A DNA stretch of 64,000 nucleotides from Neptuniibacter marinus (GTDB lineage: Bacteria > Pseudomonadota > Gammaproteobacteria > Pseudomonadales > Balneatricaceae), in assembly GCF_001597725.1 (NCBI RefSeq), contig NZ_LUTR01000015.1:20238-84237 (forward strand), read 5' to 3'. How positions within the stretch are numbered: the stretch's first letter is position 1; every line of letters starts with the position of its first letter. The translations under genes and the position numbers were made by a program. Below, piece by piece: positions 50,751 to 61,000 of this stretch. The notes beneath the pieces are model-generated. The model did no database searches. It was not told where the DNA came from and saw nothing but the letters and a program-made list of their open reading frames with translations.

Positions 50751-50781
50751 TTGACCTTACTCTAACTGGAAGGATTAAGCT
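50751..50781 (+). promoter_or_regulatory. CueR-type promoter of the copper operon
   Basis: TTGACC, a 19-base spacer, then TAAGCT. The over-long 19-bp spacer and the CCTTAC...GGAAGG dyad are the MerR/CueR hallmark and resemble the E. coli copA promoter. It lies 28 bp upstream of the first copper-operon gene and faces the cueR cluster. Confidence 0.9.
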
Positions 50782-50808
50782 GATTGAAACTGTAAGGGCA
50801 ATGCAGCT

Positions 50809-51120
50809 ATGACTAAATATTCAACAGAAACGCGAAATATATACTTCTCCCAACAAGGGGATAGCGAAAGATTAACAGCTGAGCTATCTAATCTCGATGG
50901 AGTGATTGGGTTACTTATGTCTGAAGATTGGTTAGAGGTCTCATACGATGCGACAAAAATACAGTGGAAAAGTATTGAGCAAGCTATAACTAACAATCAA
51001 TTTGAAGTTAAGCCCAGCCTACTAAGTAAATGGAAAAGAAGTTGGTACCAATACTCAGATGAGAATATCAGAGACAACTTTAACCACAAACCTCACTGCT
51101 GTAACAAATCGCCAAAATAG
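50809..51120 (+). CDS. Small cytoplasmic protein, first gene of copper operon
   Basis: 103 residues, no signal peptide. The length and strand pattern (TRNIYFSQQGDSERLTAELS, then GVIGLLMSEDWLEVSYD) resemble an HMA-like ferredoxin fold, but the CxxC metal motif is missing; the only cysteines are at the end (HKPHCCNKSPK). Function unknown. It is placed immediately after the CueR promoter, so it is copper-induced. Confidence 0.72.
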   Translation: MTKYSTETRNIYFSQQGDSERLTAELSNLDGVIGLLMSEDWLEVSYDATKIQWKSIEQAITNNQFEVKPSLLSKWKRSWYQYSDENIRDNFNHKPHCCNKSPK

Positions 51121-51142
51121 CTCTGCAATCAATGGTAACAAG

Positions 51143-51550
51143 ATGAAGAACCACATCTCAAAAAATCGACGATATGCCTTGATAATAGCTCTATTTATTT
51201 GGAGCAATCTATCTTTTGCATCATCTACCTCAAACACGACCTTTGTGATTCAACCTGTGAAAACAGAGTGCATTGATACACCAGAAAGCAGCAAATTCGG
51301 TTCTAATTTCAACCATTGCTCTTCTACTATTACCGTAATATCTTCATCACGAAATATTGAACCGAAATTTAAGGTCGTACCTCCAAACAATATTATTGGC
51401 GATCAGTATAAATTAACCCTTTCCCAACGGATCAAGAAACCACCTCGGCTCCCCCTTAACCCCATATCAACAAAAAAAACCGGCGTAAGCCAATACTGGA
51501 GTTCTGAACTGGTCGGGTTTCACCCCCCGCAACTGTCACAAATGCTTTAA
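51143..51550 (+). CDS. Small exported protein of the copper operon, unknown
   Basis: 135 residues from the ATG at 51143; a longer frame from 51059 would overlap the previous gene. A signal peptide (RRYALIIALFIWSNLSFASS) is followed by a mature part with two cysteines (ECIDTP and NHCSST) and a Pro-rich basic stretch (RIKKPPRLPLNP). No family recognised. It is 22 bp after the first gene and 36 bp before the cupredoxin gene. Confidence 0.65.
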   Translation: MKNHISKNRRYALIIALFIWSNLSFASSTSNTTFVIQPVKTECIDTPESSKFGSNFNHCSSTITVISSSRNIEPKFKVVPPNNIIGDQYKLTLSQRIKKPPRLPLNPISTKKTGVSQYWSSELVGFHPPQLSQML

Positions 51551-51586
51551 GCGGCCGACCAGTTCTTTTTTTAAGTGAGGTTCAAA

Positions 51587-52090
51587 ATGAAAAAGAGTTT
51601 CTCAGCAGCACTACTAACAATGTTACTAATCTCCCCTTCTGCTTTTGCGGGAGTAGCAAGCCCTATTGCTGACTCAATACAACATCACAATGAAATGAAG
51701 GGGCAACACGATTCCATAGGAATACCAGGAAAAAGCACCGAGGTAACTAAAGCATTGAACTTGACCGCTAATGATCAAATGAGATTCAGCATAGATACCT
51801 TAGACCTAAAAAAAGGAGACATTGTAAGTTTCACCGTAACAAACACAGGGCAGATACATCACGAATTTGTACTAGGTACGCGAGACAAAATTGAAATGCA
51901 CCGCAAAGAAATGCAAGGAATGCCTAATATGAAGCACTCTGACAGCAATGCTCTATCTTTAAAATCAGGAGAAACCAAAACACTAATATGGAAGTTTACT
52001 TCCGTAGGAAATTTTTTGGCCGCATGTACACTGCCAGGGCACTACGAGGCAGGAATGATTACAACAATAAAAGTCGGTAATAGTCAGTAA
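51587..52090 (+). CDS. Periplasmic cupredoxin-like copper protein
   Basis: 167 residues from the ATG at 51587 with GAGG upstream. A signal peptide (KKSFSAALLTMLLISPSAFA) is followed by a plastocyanin/azurin-like domain. Type 1 copper ligands are visible: His92 (QIHHEF), Cys147, His152 and Met157 (ACTLPGHYEAGM). An inserted Met/His loop (EMHRKEMQGMPNMKH) may bind extra copper. It probably accepts or buffers Cu for CopA. Confidence 0.88.
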   Translation: MKKSFSAALLTMLLISPSAFAGVASPIADSIQHHNEMKGQHDSIGIPGKSTEVTKALNLTANDQMRFSIDTLDLKKGDIVSFTVTNTGQIHHEFVLGTRDKIEMHRKEMQGMPNMKHSDSNALSLKSGETKTLIWKFTSVGNFLAACTLPGHYEAGMITTIKVGNSQ

Positions 52091-52100
52091 GGAGGTTCAG

Positions 52101-54014
52101 ATGAAAAAGCAGTCATTTCCAAAAAGCATTAATCCAAGCAGACGCCGTTTCGTTACCGGATTGGCAATGGGTGGGGTATTAGCTGGGTTCGGTTTTAAGT
52201 CCCAATCATTATTCGCCGCAGCTCCACAAATGGGCACACCCGAATTGAGAGGTAACGATTTTGACCTATCAATAGGGAAGCAAGCGGTTAATTTCACAGG
52301 AGCCCCTCGGTACGCAACAACGGTAAATGGCTCTTTACCAGCTCCTGTCTTACGCTTCAAGGAAGGAGAAACAGTTTCATTACGTGTAACCAATACTTTA
52401 GCTGAAGACAGTTCTATTCATTGGCATGGGTTAATATTGCCACCAGAAATGGACGGCGTCCCTGGCTTATCCTTTGCGGGGATTAAACCAGGTGAAACAT
52501 ATAACTATCAATTTAAAGTAACTCAATCAGGCACCTACTGGTATCACAGCCATTCAGGTTTCCAAGAGCAAACAGGACTATATGGCGCAATAGTTATCGA
52601 GCCTAAAGAACCACCACCCTATACCTATGATCGTGATTATGTCGTTATGTTATCCGATTGGACTGACGAAGATCCAAATGATGTATACGCAAAGTTGAAG
52701 AAGATGAGCCACTACTACAACTTCAACGAAAGAACACTCAATGACACCTGGAAAGATATTAAAGAAAAAGGGGCTGAAGCTACATTTCGCGAACGAGAGA
52801 TGTGGAATGTCATGCGTATGAGCCAAACAGATATCTCTGACGTAACCGGCTACACCTATAGCTTCCTAATAAACGGCGTCACACCTGCAGAAGGCTGGAA
52901 AGGATTATTCAAAAAAGGCGAAAAAATATTACTCCGCTTTATTAACAGTGCCGCAATGACCTTTTTTGACGTTCGAATCCCTGGCCTAAAAATGACAGTT
53001 GTCGCTGCTGATGGTCAGTATGTTCAACCAGTATCAATTGATGAATTCAGAATTGGTGTTGCTGAAACCTATGATGTGATCGTAGAGCCAGAACACGACA
53101 TGGCTTATACAGTTTTCGCTCAAGCTATTGATCGTTCAGGATATGCTAGAGGAACGCTCACACCTGATTATTCTTTAACGGGTGAAGTACCTGCGCTTGA
53201 TCCTGTGCCTCTACTTACTCACACCGATATGGGTATGGGCATGGACCACAGCATGCATAATATGGGGGGTACCTCTCAAATGGATCATTCCCAACACAAT
53301 ATGCAAAGCTCTGCGAAGATGGATCATTCTCAACATAATATGAAAAGCTCCGGGAAGATGGATCACTCTCAGCATAATATGAAAAGTTCCGGAAAGATGG
53401 ATCATTCTCAACATAATATGCAAAGCTCCGGAAAGATGGATCATTCTCAACATTCTATGGGGGCCGTAGGTAGCATGAATAATGCTATGCAATCTCCTGG
53501 AATTAAGCATGCAGACACGGAATATGGCCCGCATGTTGATATGCGCGCAGACGATCCTCAATATCGACTAGATGATCCTGGGGTAGGATTACGAAACAAT
53601 GGAAGGCGTGTTTTAACTTATGCAGACCTAAAAAACCTCAATCCAACGCCTGACCCGCGCGATCCAACTCGTGAAATTGATCTCCACCTCACTGGCAACA
53701 TGAGCCGCTATATGTGGTCAATCAACGGCGTTAAATACAGTGATGCTGATCCAATACAGATGAAATATGGGGAGCGAGTCAGAATTAATTTTGTTAATGA
53801 CACCATGATGAACCACCCTATGCATCTACACGGCATGTGGAGTGATCTAGAAACAGGGGATGATAAATATATCCCTCGTAAACACACGGTCGTAGTACAG
53901 CCGGGAGCAAAAATTAGTTATCGAGTCACCGCTGATGCTAAGGGCAAGTGGGCATATCACTGTCACTTGATTTATCACATGCTTGGTATGTTCCGTGAAG
54001 TTCACGTTAGCTAA
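52101..54014 (+). CDS. copA: Multicopper oxidase CopA (copper resistance)
   Basis: 637 residues, a periplasmic Cu(I) oxidase (PcoA/CopA type). A Tat signal is present (PSRRRFVTGLAMGG). Copper ligand motifs are IHWHG and YWYHSHSG at the N-terminus and HPMHLHGMW and HCHLIYHMLGMF at the C-terminus. A Met/His-rich tandem repeat occupies residues 381-454. It lies between the cupredoxin and copB. The symbol refers to the oxidase, not the P-type ATPase also named CopA. Confidence 0.95.
   Translation: MKKQSFPKSINPSRRRFVTGLAMGGVLAGFGFKSQSLFAAAPQMGTPELRGNDFDLSIGKQAVNFTGAPRYATTVNGSLPAPVLRFKEGETVSLRVTNTLAEDSSIHWHGLILPPEMDGVPGLSFAGIKPGETYNYQFKVTQSGTYWYHSHSGFQEQTGLYGAIVIEPKEPPPYTYDRDYVVMLSDWTDEDPNDVYAKLKKMSHYYNFNERTLNDTWKDIKEKGAEATFREREMWNVMRMSQTDISDVTGYTYSFLINGVTPAEGWKGLFKKGEKILLRFINSAAMTFFDVRIPGLKMTVVAADGQYVQPVSIDEFRIGVAETYDVIVEPEHDMAYTVFAQAIDRSGYARGTLTPDYSLTGEVPALDPVPLLTHTDMGMGMDHSMHNMGGTSQMDHSQHNMQSSAKMDHSQHNMKSSGKMDHSQHNMKSSGKMDHSQHNMQSSGKMDHSQHSMGAVGSMNNAMQSPGIKHADTEYGPHVDMRADDPQYRLDDPGVGLRNNGRRVLTYADLKNLNPTPDPRDPTREIDLHLTGNMSRYMWSINGVKYSDADPIQMKYGERVRINFVNDTMMNHPMHLHGMWSDLETGDDKYIPRKHTVVVQPGAKISYRVTADAKGKWAYHCHLIYHMLGMFREVHVS
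53241..53461 (+). repeat. 39-bp tandem repeat in copA (MDHSQHNM units)
   Basis: One diverged unit (53241-53279, MDHSMHNMGGTSQ), four near-identical 39-bp units from 53280 and a partial sixth. Each encodes a 13-residue MDHSQHNM(K/Q)SSGK motif, giving many Met and His copper ligands. Unit length is a multiple of three, so copy number can change without breaking the gene. Confidence 0.93.
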
Positions 54015-54027
54015 AAGGGAGAAGACG

Positions 54028-54735
54028 ATGAATAATATTTTAAAAAAGACGTTGATTTTAGCCATGTCGGCCCTTCCTTTTCAAGCTGAAGCAGGAGGAA
54101 AAGACGACCCTTTGCTGACCATGGTAACCATAGATCAACTAGAAAAAAGGGATGCAAGTTCTGGTAAACCGTTTGCTTGGGAAGTTCAAGGCTGGGCTGG
54201 GTATGATCTTGATAAGTTCGTATTCAAAACAGAAGGTGAACGCACAACCGGGGAAACTGAGAAAGCAGAACTGCAACTTCTCTATAGCAAGGCGATTGAC
54301 CCATATTGGGATGTTCAATTTGGTATACGGCATGATTTCTATCCCAAACCCACGCAAGACTGGGCTGTTGTCGCGGTACAAGGCGTTGCCCCCTACTACT
54401 TTGAAACCGATGCAAGCCTTTTCATAGGTGAAGACGGTCAATCAGCGCTGAGATTAGAATCCGAATATGAAATGATGCTCACTCAGCAATGGGTTCTTTC
54501 CCCTGAAATTGAGATTAATTTTCACGGAAAAAATGATGAAGCACGAGAAGTCGGTTCTGGACTCTCGAACATAGAAGCAGGTATTCGACTTCGTTATGAG
54601 GTCAAAAGGGAATTTGCACCCTATATAGGAATCCATTGGGAGAAAAAATTCGGCAATACCGCAGACTATGCCCGTGAAGAAGGAGAGGATACCAGTGACG
54701 TTCAATTTGTTATTGGGGTGAGAGCCTGGTTTTAA
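54028..54735 (+). CDS. copB: Outer-membrane copper resistance protein CopB
   Basis: 235 residues from the ATG at 54028 (GGGAG upstream). A signal peptide (NNILKKTLILAMSALPFQAEA) is followed by a beta-barrel with alternating polar/hydrophobic strands and the typical end FVIGVRAWF. PcoB/CopB family, without the long Met-rich N-terminus of some members. It follows copA by 13 bp. Confidence 0.9.
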   Translation: MNNILKKTLILAMSALPFQAEAGGKDDPLLTMVTIDQLEKRDASSGKPFAWEVQGWAGYDLDKFVFKTEGERTTGETEKAELQLLYSKAIDPYWDVQFGIRHDFYPKPTQDWAVVAVQGVAPYYFETDASLFIGEDGQSALRLESEYEMMLTQQWVLSPEIEINFHGKNDEAREVGSGLSNIEAGIRLRYEVKREFAPYIGIHWEKKFGNTADYAREEGEDTSDVQFVIGVRAWF

Positions 54736-54796
54736 TCATCTAAAGTAGCCCTTAACTTCAAAGGAACAGCTTTACCACAAGATATTTAGGATCAAC

Positions 54797-54825
54797 AAAG
54801 AAGCCTTTTTAGGCTTCTTTTTTTG
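54797..54825 (+). terminator. Terminator of the copper operon
   Basis: 10-bp stem AAAGAAGCCT / AGGCTTCTTT with a 4-base loop and a long T run, 62 bp after copB. Confidence 0.88.
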
Positions 54826-54970
54826 TCTAAAAAAGCGCCCCAAGAACATTACGTGGACTATTCTATAACTTATTGATTTTAAATAGAAACTACAAACAAC
54901 CATTCAGGCTTGAATATTTTACGAAAGCCTGTAAACGAATGACAAAGACTCACATTCAATCAACTCATTC

Positions 54971-55009
54971 ATTTTGAAATCATTTTCATCAATTACTCTG
55001 TTTCAAAAT
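54971..55009. promoter_or_regulatory. Inverted repeat in the gap before the efflux operon
   Basis: The gap 54736-55046 holds the copper-operon terminator and then this site: ATTTTGAAA (54971-54979) and TTTCAAAAT (55001-55009), exact 9-bp inverted arms with centres 30 bp apart. It is 38 bp upstream of the first efflux gene and is a candidate binding site for the two-component regulator at 61290. No clear -35/-10 was found. Confidence 0.5.
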
Positions 55010-55046
55010 AGTCAGTTAATGACTACCAATCTAATGGGTAATTATA

Positions 55047-55454
55047 ATGGTCACTAAAATCATCCTACTATCGTTTATTACAGGCTCGCTATCTGCGCAA
55101 GCAGGGCAAGTAGTAAATTCCGAAGTAGCTGAACTAAAATTTAAAACCTCAAATAAGTTTACGCATTTTCAATCCGTTACCCTATCAAACAATGAAATTG
55201 GCAGCTTAGTAAAAGGCAAGATAAGAAAGAAAAAACTTTCCCGCTCTCTGCGTCAAGGGCACGTAGATTTGGAAGTGCGGAATGAGAATTCTGAACTTAT
55301 TAAAACGATGCCACTAACTTACTCACCACAGAAATTATCAAAGCGACGCTTTTTTGCCTCAAAATTCCACTACCAATTCAAAGATACCCTGCCTGAAAAC
55401 TGGACTGTTTCAGTAAATTTCCATCCAGCTGAAATAAGTAATCACTCAATCTAA
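55047..55454 (+). CDS. Small exported protein before the RND efflux operon
   Basis: 135 residues with a signal peptide (KIILLSFITGSLSAQA). The mature part is basic and strand-rich, with SLVKGKIRKKKL and GHVDLEVRNENSELIKT. The second half resembles the exported protein at 63381-63776 (pattern K-G-[KR]-[IL], then ...N-[DE]-S-[GE]-[EV]...I). No family recognised. It is 18 bp before the outer-membrane efflux gene, so it belongs to the operon. Confidence 0.7.
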   Translation: MVTKIILLSFITGSLSAQAGQVVNSEVAELKFKTSNKFTHFQSVTLSNNEIGSLVKGKIRKKKLSRSLRQGHVDLEVRNENSELIKTMPLTYSPQKLSKRRFFASKFHYQFKDTLPENWTVSVNFHPAEISNHSI

Positions 55455-55472
55455 AAATACTGATATTTCATC

Positions 55473-56690
55473 ATGAAAATTAAATCTCATACATTAAAAA
55501 TAGGTTTAGCGGTACTAGTCTCTTACTCGGCGGCATCGTGGGCAGATACCCAAGATATTAACTGGGCTAAAAGCCTACTGCTGAGTCTAGGGCAGTCACC
55601 ACAATGGCAGCAGTTAGAGGCAAATTTAGATAGTGCGAAAGCTGCAAAAGATGCTGCGATGCAGCCCATATATAATCCAGAATTGGAGATAAGTTATGAC
55701 GATAAAACTGATAGAGCCTATCAGGTCACACTTAGCCAAAAGATAGACTTATATGATAAGCGGAGTAGCCGGAGTCAGATTGCCGCTATTCAAGAACAAA
55801 TTAGCGCATTACAAAATAAACAAACAAAAACTGAATTAGCTAAACACTCCTTAACCAGCCTTATACAAACACGACGTGCTGAGGAGTTATTACAGCTGGC
55901 TGAACAAGAACTAGTTATAAGCCAGCGTTTAATTAAATTAACTCAGCAAAAGATTCAGGCCGGTGATGCTAACCAGCTTGACCTTGAGTTTGTGAAGGTA
56001 GCATTGTCTGATGCAATAAATGCAAAGAATAATGCACAGAAAGATCTACAGTTAAGCAGAGCACAACAACAAAGCTTAATAGGCGATTTGTCTCTCAAAC
56101 TTCCTGAAAAATTAGTGCATGACCTTCCCACTACTCCAGATTTTTCCACACTAAGCACACAGAGCTATCTTGTAAAAATATCCACTTTACAAGCTCAATT
56201 AGCCCAGTTACAAATTAGACAGTCCGTAGCTGAGAGTAAATCAGAGCCCACTCTAGGCTTAGGTATGGGGCAAGATGGGAATGATGATGTTCTCGCTCTT
56301 TCAATCACCTTCCCCTTAAATGTACGTAATAATTATCAATCAGAAATACGCGCAGCGGAATCTAATGCTAAAGCCTCAGACTATGCAGTTACACAACATT
56401 TAATCGAAGTAGAAAATTTACTTAGACAGAATTGGAATGTTGTTGAGCAGCAAAAAAGCTTACAGAGCCTTTTGCAAAAGGCTCAGCAGAAAGGTATCTC
56501 TCACTTAAGCCAGAAATTAGAAAGGCTCTGGCAAATTGGGGAATTAAACACCTCTGATTACCTGCAAAACCTGCGGCGCCTCAATACATCATTAGCGACA
56601 GATGTAAACCTAAGTGCAGAATCCAACCTAAGCCTGATCGAATGGCTAAGCAGTAGCAATCAACTTATACATTGGTTAGAGCAACAATGA
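55473..56690 (+). CDS. TolC-family outer-membrane efflux protein (CusC/CzcC-like)
   Basis: 405 residues. Signal peptide (LKIGLAVLVSYSAASWA), then long amphipathic helices with many Gln, Leu and Lys, as in TolC barrels (ALQNKQTKTELAKHSLTSLI region). Repeated halves (NPELEISYDDKT and EPTLGLGMGQDGN) are typical. It would form the outer-membrane duct of the CBA pump. It is 29 bp before the adaptor gene. Confidence 0.88.
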   Translation: MKIKSHTLKIGLAVLVSYSAASWADTQDINWAKSLLLSLGQSPQWQQLEANLDSAKAAKDAAMQPIYNPELEISYDDKTDRAYQVTLSQKIDLYDKRSSRSQIAAIQEQISALQNKQTKTELAKHSLTSLIQTRRAEELLQLAEQELVISQRLIKLTQQKIQAGDANQLDLEFVKVALSDAINAKNNAQKDLQLSRAQQQSLIGDLSLKLPEKLVHDLPTTPDFSTLSTQSYLVKISTLQAQLAQLQIRQSVAESKSEPTLGLGMGQDGNDDVLALSITFPLNVRNNYQSEIRAAESNAKASDYAVTQHLIEVENLLRQNWNVVEQQKSLQSLLQKAQQKGISHLSQKLERLWQIGELNTSDYLQNLRRLNTSLATDVNLSAESNLSLIEWLSSSNQLIHWLEQQ

Positions 56691-56719
56691 ACCAGCCCAA
56701 TATATTCTGAGATTTTAAG

Positions 56720-58033
56720 ATGAAACTACAAATATTACCTCTTGTTATCAGCAGCATGATGGTCTCATCCATGACTAACGTTGCATTTGCTGGCGAAAAT
56801 CATGAAGAAAAAATAAACACTGTAACGAACTCTGTAAGCGAAATGGCAGAACATAAAGACCATGAGGGTGATCATGAAGAGCACGAAGGTGAAGATGATC
56901 ACCAAGAGCATGAAGGAGAGGATGAGCATGAGGAGCATGAGGAGCATGAGATAGAAGATATAGATCATGCAGGACATGAAGGGGAGGAAGAACATAAGGA
57001 AGAAGAACATAAGGAAGAAGAAGGTGTATTGCACCTTACCCCAGAACAGCAGTCTATGATCGATTTAGAAGTTACTGAACTAAAGCAAGAATACGTTGCA
57101 AACACGCAAAACATTTATGGTGAAGTTGTTAATAACCGTTACAAAACAAGCATTATTTCAGCTCAGTCTGACGTAAAAGTTATTAGGCGACATGCTGTAT
57201 TAGGTGATCACGTAAAAAAAGGGGATCCACTTGTTACCCTTTTCTCTGATGAATTAGCAGATCGTTTTACCGAGCTTCGCAATAACGCAAAAGAGTGGGA
57301 GCTGGTTAAAAGCATGGGGAAAAGTTTATCTGGAAAACAACGTTATAGCCGTGCAGAAGCTAATTTTCGACAAAGCGTAACTAAGGTAATTGCCTTTGGT
57401 TTGTCTACAGATGAAATTGAAGCCCAAGTTAATAAACCTAACAAAAACCCATTAGGTCAGTTCATTCTGAAAGCTCCACACAGCGGTATTATTCAACAAG
57501 ATAACTTTCTCATCGGACAAACTGTCACTAGCAATGAGTCTTTATTTACATTGGTTGATGAACAGGATATCTGGGTAGAAGCACAACTCCCTGCAGATCA
57601 ACAATTAGATATAGAAAAAGGGACTGAAATCACCCTCACCGTCGGAGATGAATCTTATCATGGCACCCTATTGCAGATTGCTCATAATCTTAGCGAAGTT
57701 ACCCGTACACGTATGGTCAGAATTAGCGTAGATAATCGTGATCACAGGCTTCACCCCGGACAGTTTGCGCGTGTTTTCATGCCAACAGAAACATTTTCAT
57801 TACAGATGGTACTGCCAGAGACATCTTTCACTAAAACCCCAGATGGAGATTGGGGAGTCTTTGTTCAAGTAGATGAGGGTGAATACAAACTAGAAGAAGT
57901 TGAAATTTTAGGTGAAATGGTCGGCTCACGCATTGTCAGCGGGTTAGGTCGTGGTACCAAGGTTGTAACATCCGGAACTTTCTTTTTAGCTTCCGAGCAA
58001 GCAAAAGCTGGCTTTGATATTCATAACCACTAG
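56720..58033 (+). CDS. RND periplasmic adaptor (CusB/CzcB-like) with His/Glu-rich N-terminus
   Basis: 437 residues. A signal peptide is followed by a highly acidic, His-rich stretch (about residues 40-100, repeats of GEDEHEEHEEHE type) that could bind divalent metal. The barrel-sandwich and beta-barrel adaptor domains follow (IISAQSDVKVIRRHAVLGDHV; APHSGIIQQDN). It links the pump to the outer-membrane channel. It is 9 bp before the pump gene. Confidence 0.9.
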   Translation: MKLQILPLVISSMMVSSMTNVAFAGENHEEKINTVTNSVSEMAEHKDHEGDHEEHEGEDDHQEHEGEDEHEEHEEHEIEDIDHAGHEGEEEHKEEEHKEEEGVLHLTPEQQSMIDLEVTELKQEYVANTQNIYGEVVNNRYKTSIISAQSDVKVIRRHAVLGDHVKKGDPLVTLFSDELADRFTELRNNAKEWELVKSMGKSLSGKQRYSRAEANFRQSVTKVIAFGLSTDEIEAQVNKPNKNPLGQFILKAPHSGIIQQDNFLIGQTVTSNESLFTLVDEQDIWVEAQLPADQQLDIEKGTEITLTVGDESYHGTLLQIAHNLSEVTRTRMVRISVDNRDHRLHPGQFARVFMPTETFSLQMVLPETSFTKTPDGDWGVFVQVDEGEYKLEEVEILGEMVGSRIVSGLGRGTKVVTSGTFFLASEQAKAGFDIHNH

Positions 58034-58042
58034 GAAAAACCA

Positions 58043-61000
58043 ATGCTAAATAGACTTATAGAATGGTCAGTTGGTAACCGTATTATAGTGGTCATCTCTG
58101 TCCTCATCGCGTTAATTGGAAGTGCCTTTCTAATTCCCAAACTCAATCTGGACGCGTTTCCTGATGTAACAAACATTCAGGTATCAGTTAATGCAGAAGC
58201 GCCAGGCTTAGCGGCTGAAGAAGTTGAGCAGCTGATTACCTTTCCAATTGAGTCCGTAATGTATTCAATGCCTGATGTTGAAGAGGTCCGTTCCATCTCT
58301 AAAACGGGTTTAGCTGGTATAACCGTTGTTTTCGAAGAAGGCACCGATATTTATTTTGCTAGGCAGCAAGTATTTGAACAGCTTCAAGTCGCAAAAGAGA
58401 TGATCCCAGAAGGAGTAGGTGTACCTGAAATGGGTCCAAACACATCTGGTCTCGGTCAAATTTATCAATACCTTATAAAAGCAGAGCCCGGCAGCGATTA
58501 CGATGTTATGAAGCTTCGTAGCCTTAATGATTGGGTTGTAAAGCTACTATTAATGCCTGTTGATGGTATTACAGATGTACTCTCTTTTGGTGGAGAGGTA
58601 CGTCAGTATCAGGTCAATCTAGACTCACAGAGCTTACTCTCTTATGACATCAGAAGTGAGCAGCTTGTTGATGCTATTGAAGCAAACAACCGTAATGCAG
58701 GTGGTTGGTATCTTGACCGAGGTGGGGAACAACTTGTTGTCAGGGGTGTTGGTTGGTTACGCAGCGACCGTAAAGGTTTACAGGATATTGCAGATATTCC
58801 CTTAAAAGAAGTTGATGGAACACTTGTGCGTGTGGGTGATGTTGCAAATGTTGAATTTGGTAGTGAAATACGCCAAGGCGCCGTCACTATGTCACACAAA
58901 AATGCTGAAGGCGAAATTGAAAATTACGGTGAGGTTGTAACGGGTATTGTACTTAAACGTATGGGGAGTAACACCAACAGTACAATCGAAGAAATCGAAA
59001 ACAGGATAGAGCTGATAAATCGTGCTTTACCTGAAGGTGTAATTTTTGAACCATACTACGATCAATCGGATTTAGTTAAAAAAGCAATCAACACGGTAGT
59101 CACAGCGTTAACTCAAGCTTTCATATTTATTGTTATTGTAATTGCTTTATTTTTATTGAATTTCCGTGCGACAACGCTCGTTTTACTCTCCATTCCTCTT
59201 TCAGTTGGTTTAGCCTTAGCTTTTATGTCTTATTACGGCATGTCAGCAAACCTAATGTCCCTTGGTGGATTAGCTATTGCGATTGGCATGATGGTCGATG
59301 GTGCCGTTGTAATGATGGAAAATATATTCAAACATATTACCCACCCGGATAAACGTCACGAAGGCCATACTGCACCAGGTGTGGACGACCCATTTGATGT
59401 TGAGCATGATACTCATGGTATGTCATTACGTATCAAAATAGCTGCAAAGGAAGTAGCTCGTCCTGTGTTTTTTGCAGTAATGATTATTATTGTTGTATTT
59501 GCACCATTGTTCAGTTTGGAAGGCGTAGAAGGAAAGCTTTTTCAACCGATGGCTATTACCATCATAATTGCCATGCTATCAGCACTTCTTGTTGCTCTAA
59601 TTGTGGTACCCGCATTAGCAAGCTTGATATTTAAGTCGGGCATTCGAGAAAAAGAAAGTCCAATTCTTAAACCGATTGATCGCGGTTATCGCAAATTGTT
59701 ACGTGTCGTACTTAAAAGACGTAAATCACTACTTTCAATTGTTGGTATTACTGTAATCGCCACATTATCCCTTCTTCCACAACTAGGAACAGAATTTGTT
59801 CCTGAATTAGAAGAAGGAACTATTAATCTTAGGGTGACACTCGCACCTTCCGCTAATATGGAATCGGCTTTATCTGTTGCTCCAAAATTAGAAAAGGAGT
59901 TGCTGTCATTTCCTGAAGTGACGTATGCATTGAGCCGCATAGGGCGTGCTGAAATTGGTGGTGACCCAGAACCTGTATCAAATATTGAGATATATATAGG
60001 TCTCAAACCTGTTAATGAATGGACCAGCGCCACAAACAGGCAAGAGCTACAGGCATTAATGCAAAAACGTTTAAACATTCATCCAGGGTTATTATTTACT
60101 TTCTCACAACCTATCGCGACACGTGTTGATGAACTACTTTCTGGTGTAAAAGCCCAGTTAGCGATCAAGCTTTTCGGAAGCGACTTAAATACTCTAGCGG
60201 AAAAAGCGCGTGAAATAGAAAGTGTTGTTAAAGAGGTTTCTGGAGCAACAGATGTTGCTATGGAGCAAGTCGAAGGCGAAGCCCAATTAGTTATTCGCCC
60301 TAACCGTGAGCAGCTGTTCCGTTATGGTTTATCAGTATCTGATGTCATGAGTTTGGTGGAAACAGGTATTGGCGGTATCAGTGCGGGACAGGTCATTAAT
60401 GGTAACGAACGATATGACATATATATTCGCTTACAAAAAGATCAGCGCGACTCAGCAACTAGTTTGCGTCAATTACGATTAAAAGCAAATAACGGTGCTA
60501 TTGTTCGTCTAAGTGATGTTGCTCAGGTAGCAATTGAACAAGGACCACCTCAAATTCGTAGAGATGATGTACAACGTCGTGTGGTCATTCAGGCAAACGT
60601 ACAGGGCCGCGATATGGGTAGCGTAGTCAATGACATTTATACTGCCATTGAAAAGGATGTGGAACTACCTACGGGCTATACAGTGGATATTGGCGGTCAA
60701 TTTGAGAACCAGCAACGAGCACAAGCACGTCTAATGCTCGTTGTACCTTTATCAATAGCTTTAATTGGTCTGTTATTGTATTTCTCTTTCGGCTCCCTTG
60801 GGCAAGCCGCATTAGTGTTGCTTAATCTGCCATTAGCACTGATTGGGGGAGTAGCGGCGCTGTTTATCTCAGGTCAATACCTCTCTGTACCAAGTTCAAT
60901 CGGTTTTATCACTCTGTTTGGTGTAGCTGTATTGAATGGTGTTGTTATGGTCGAAAGCATCAACTTACGTATTCAAGACGGTCAACGTATGGCAGAAGCT

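Noticed and set aside
53211..53561. Antisense open frame inside copA
   Set aside because: Caused by the in-frame Met/His repeat read on the opposite strand; no start context or family features.
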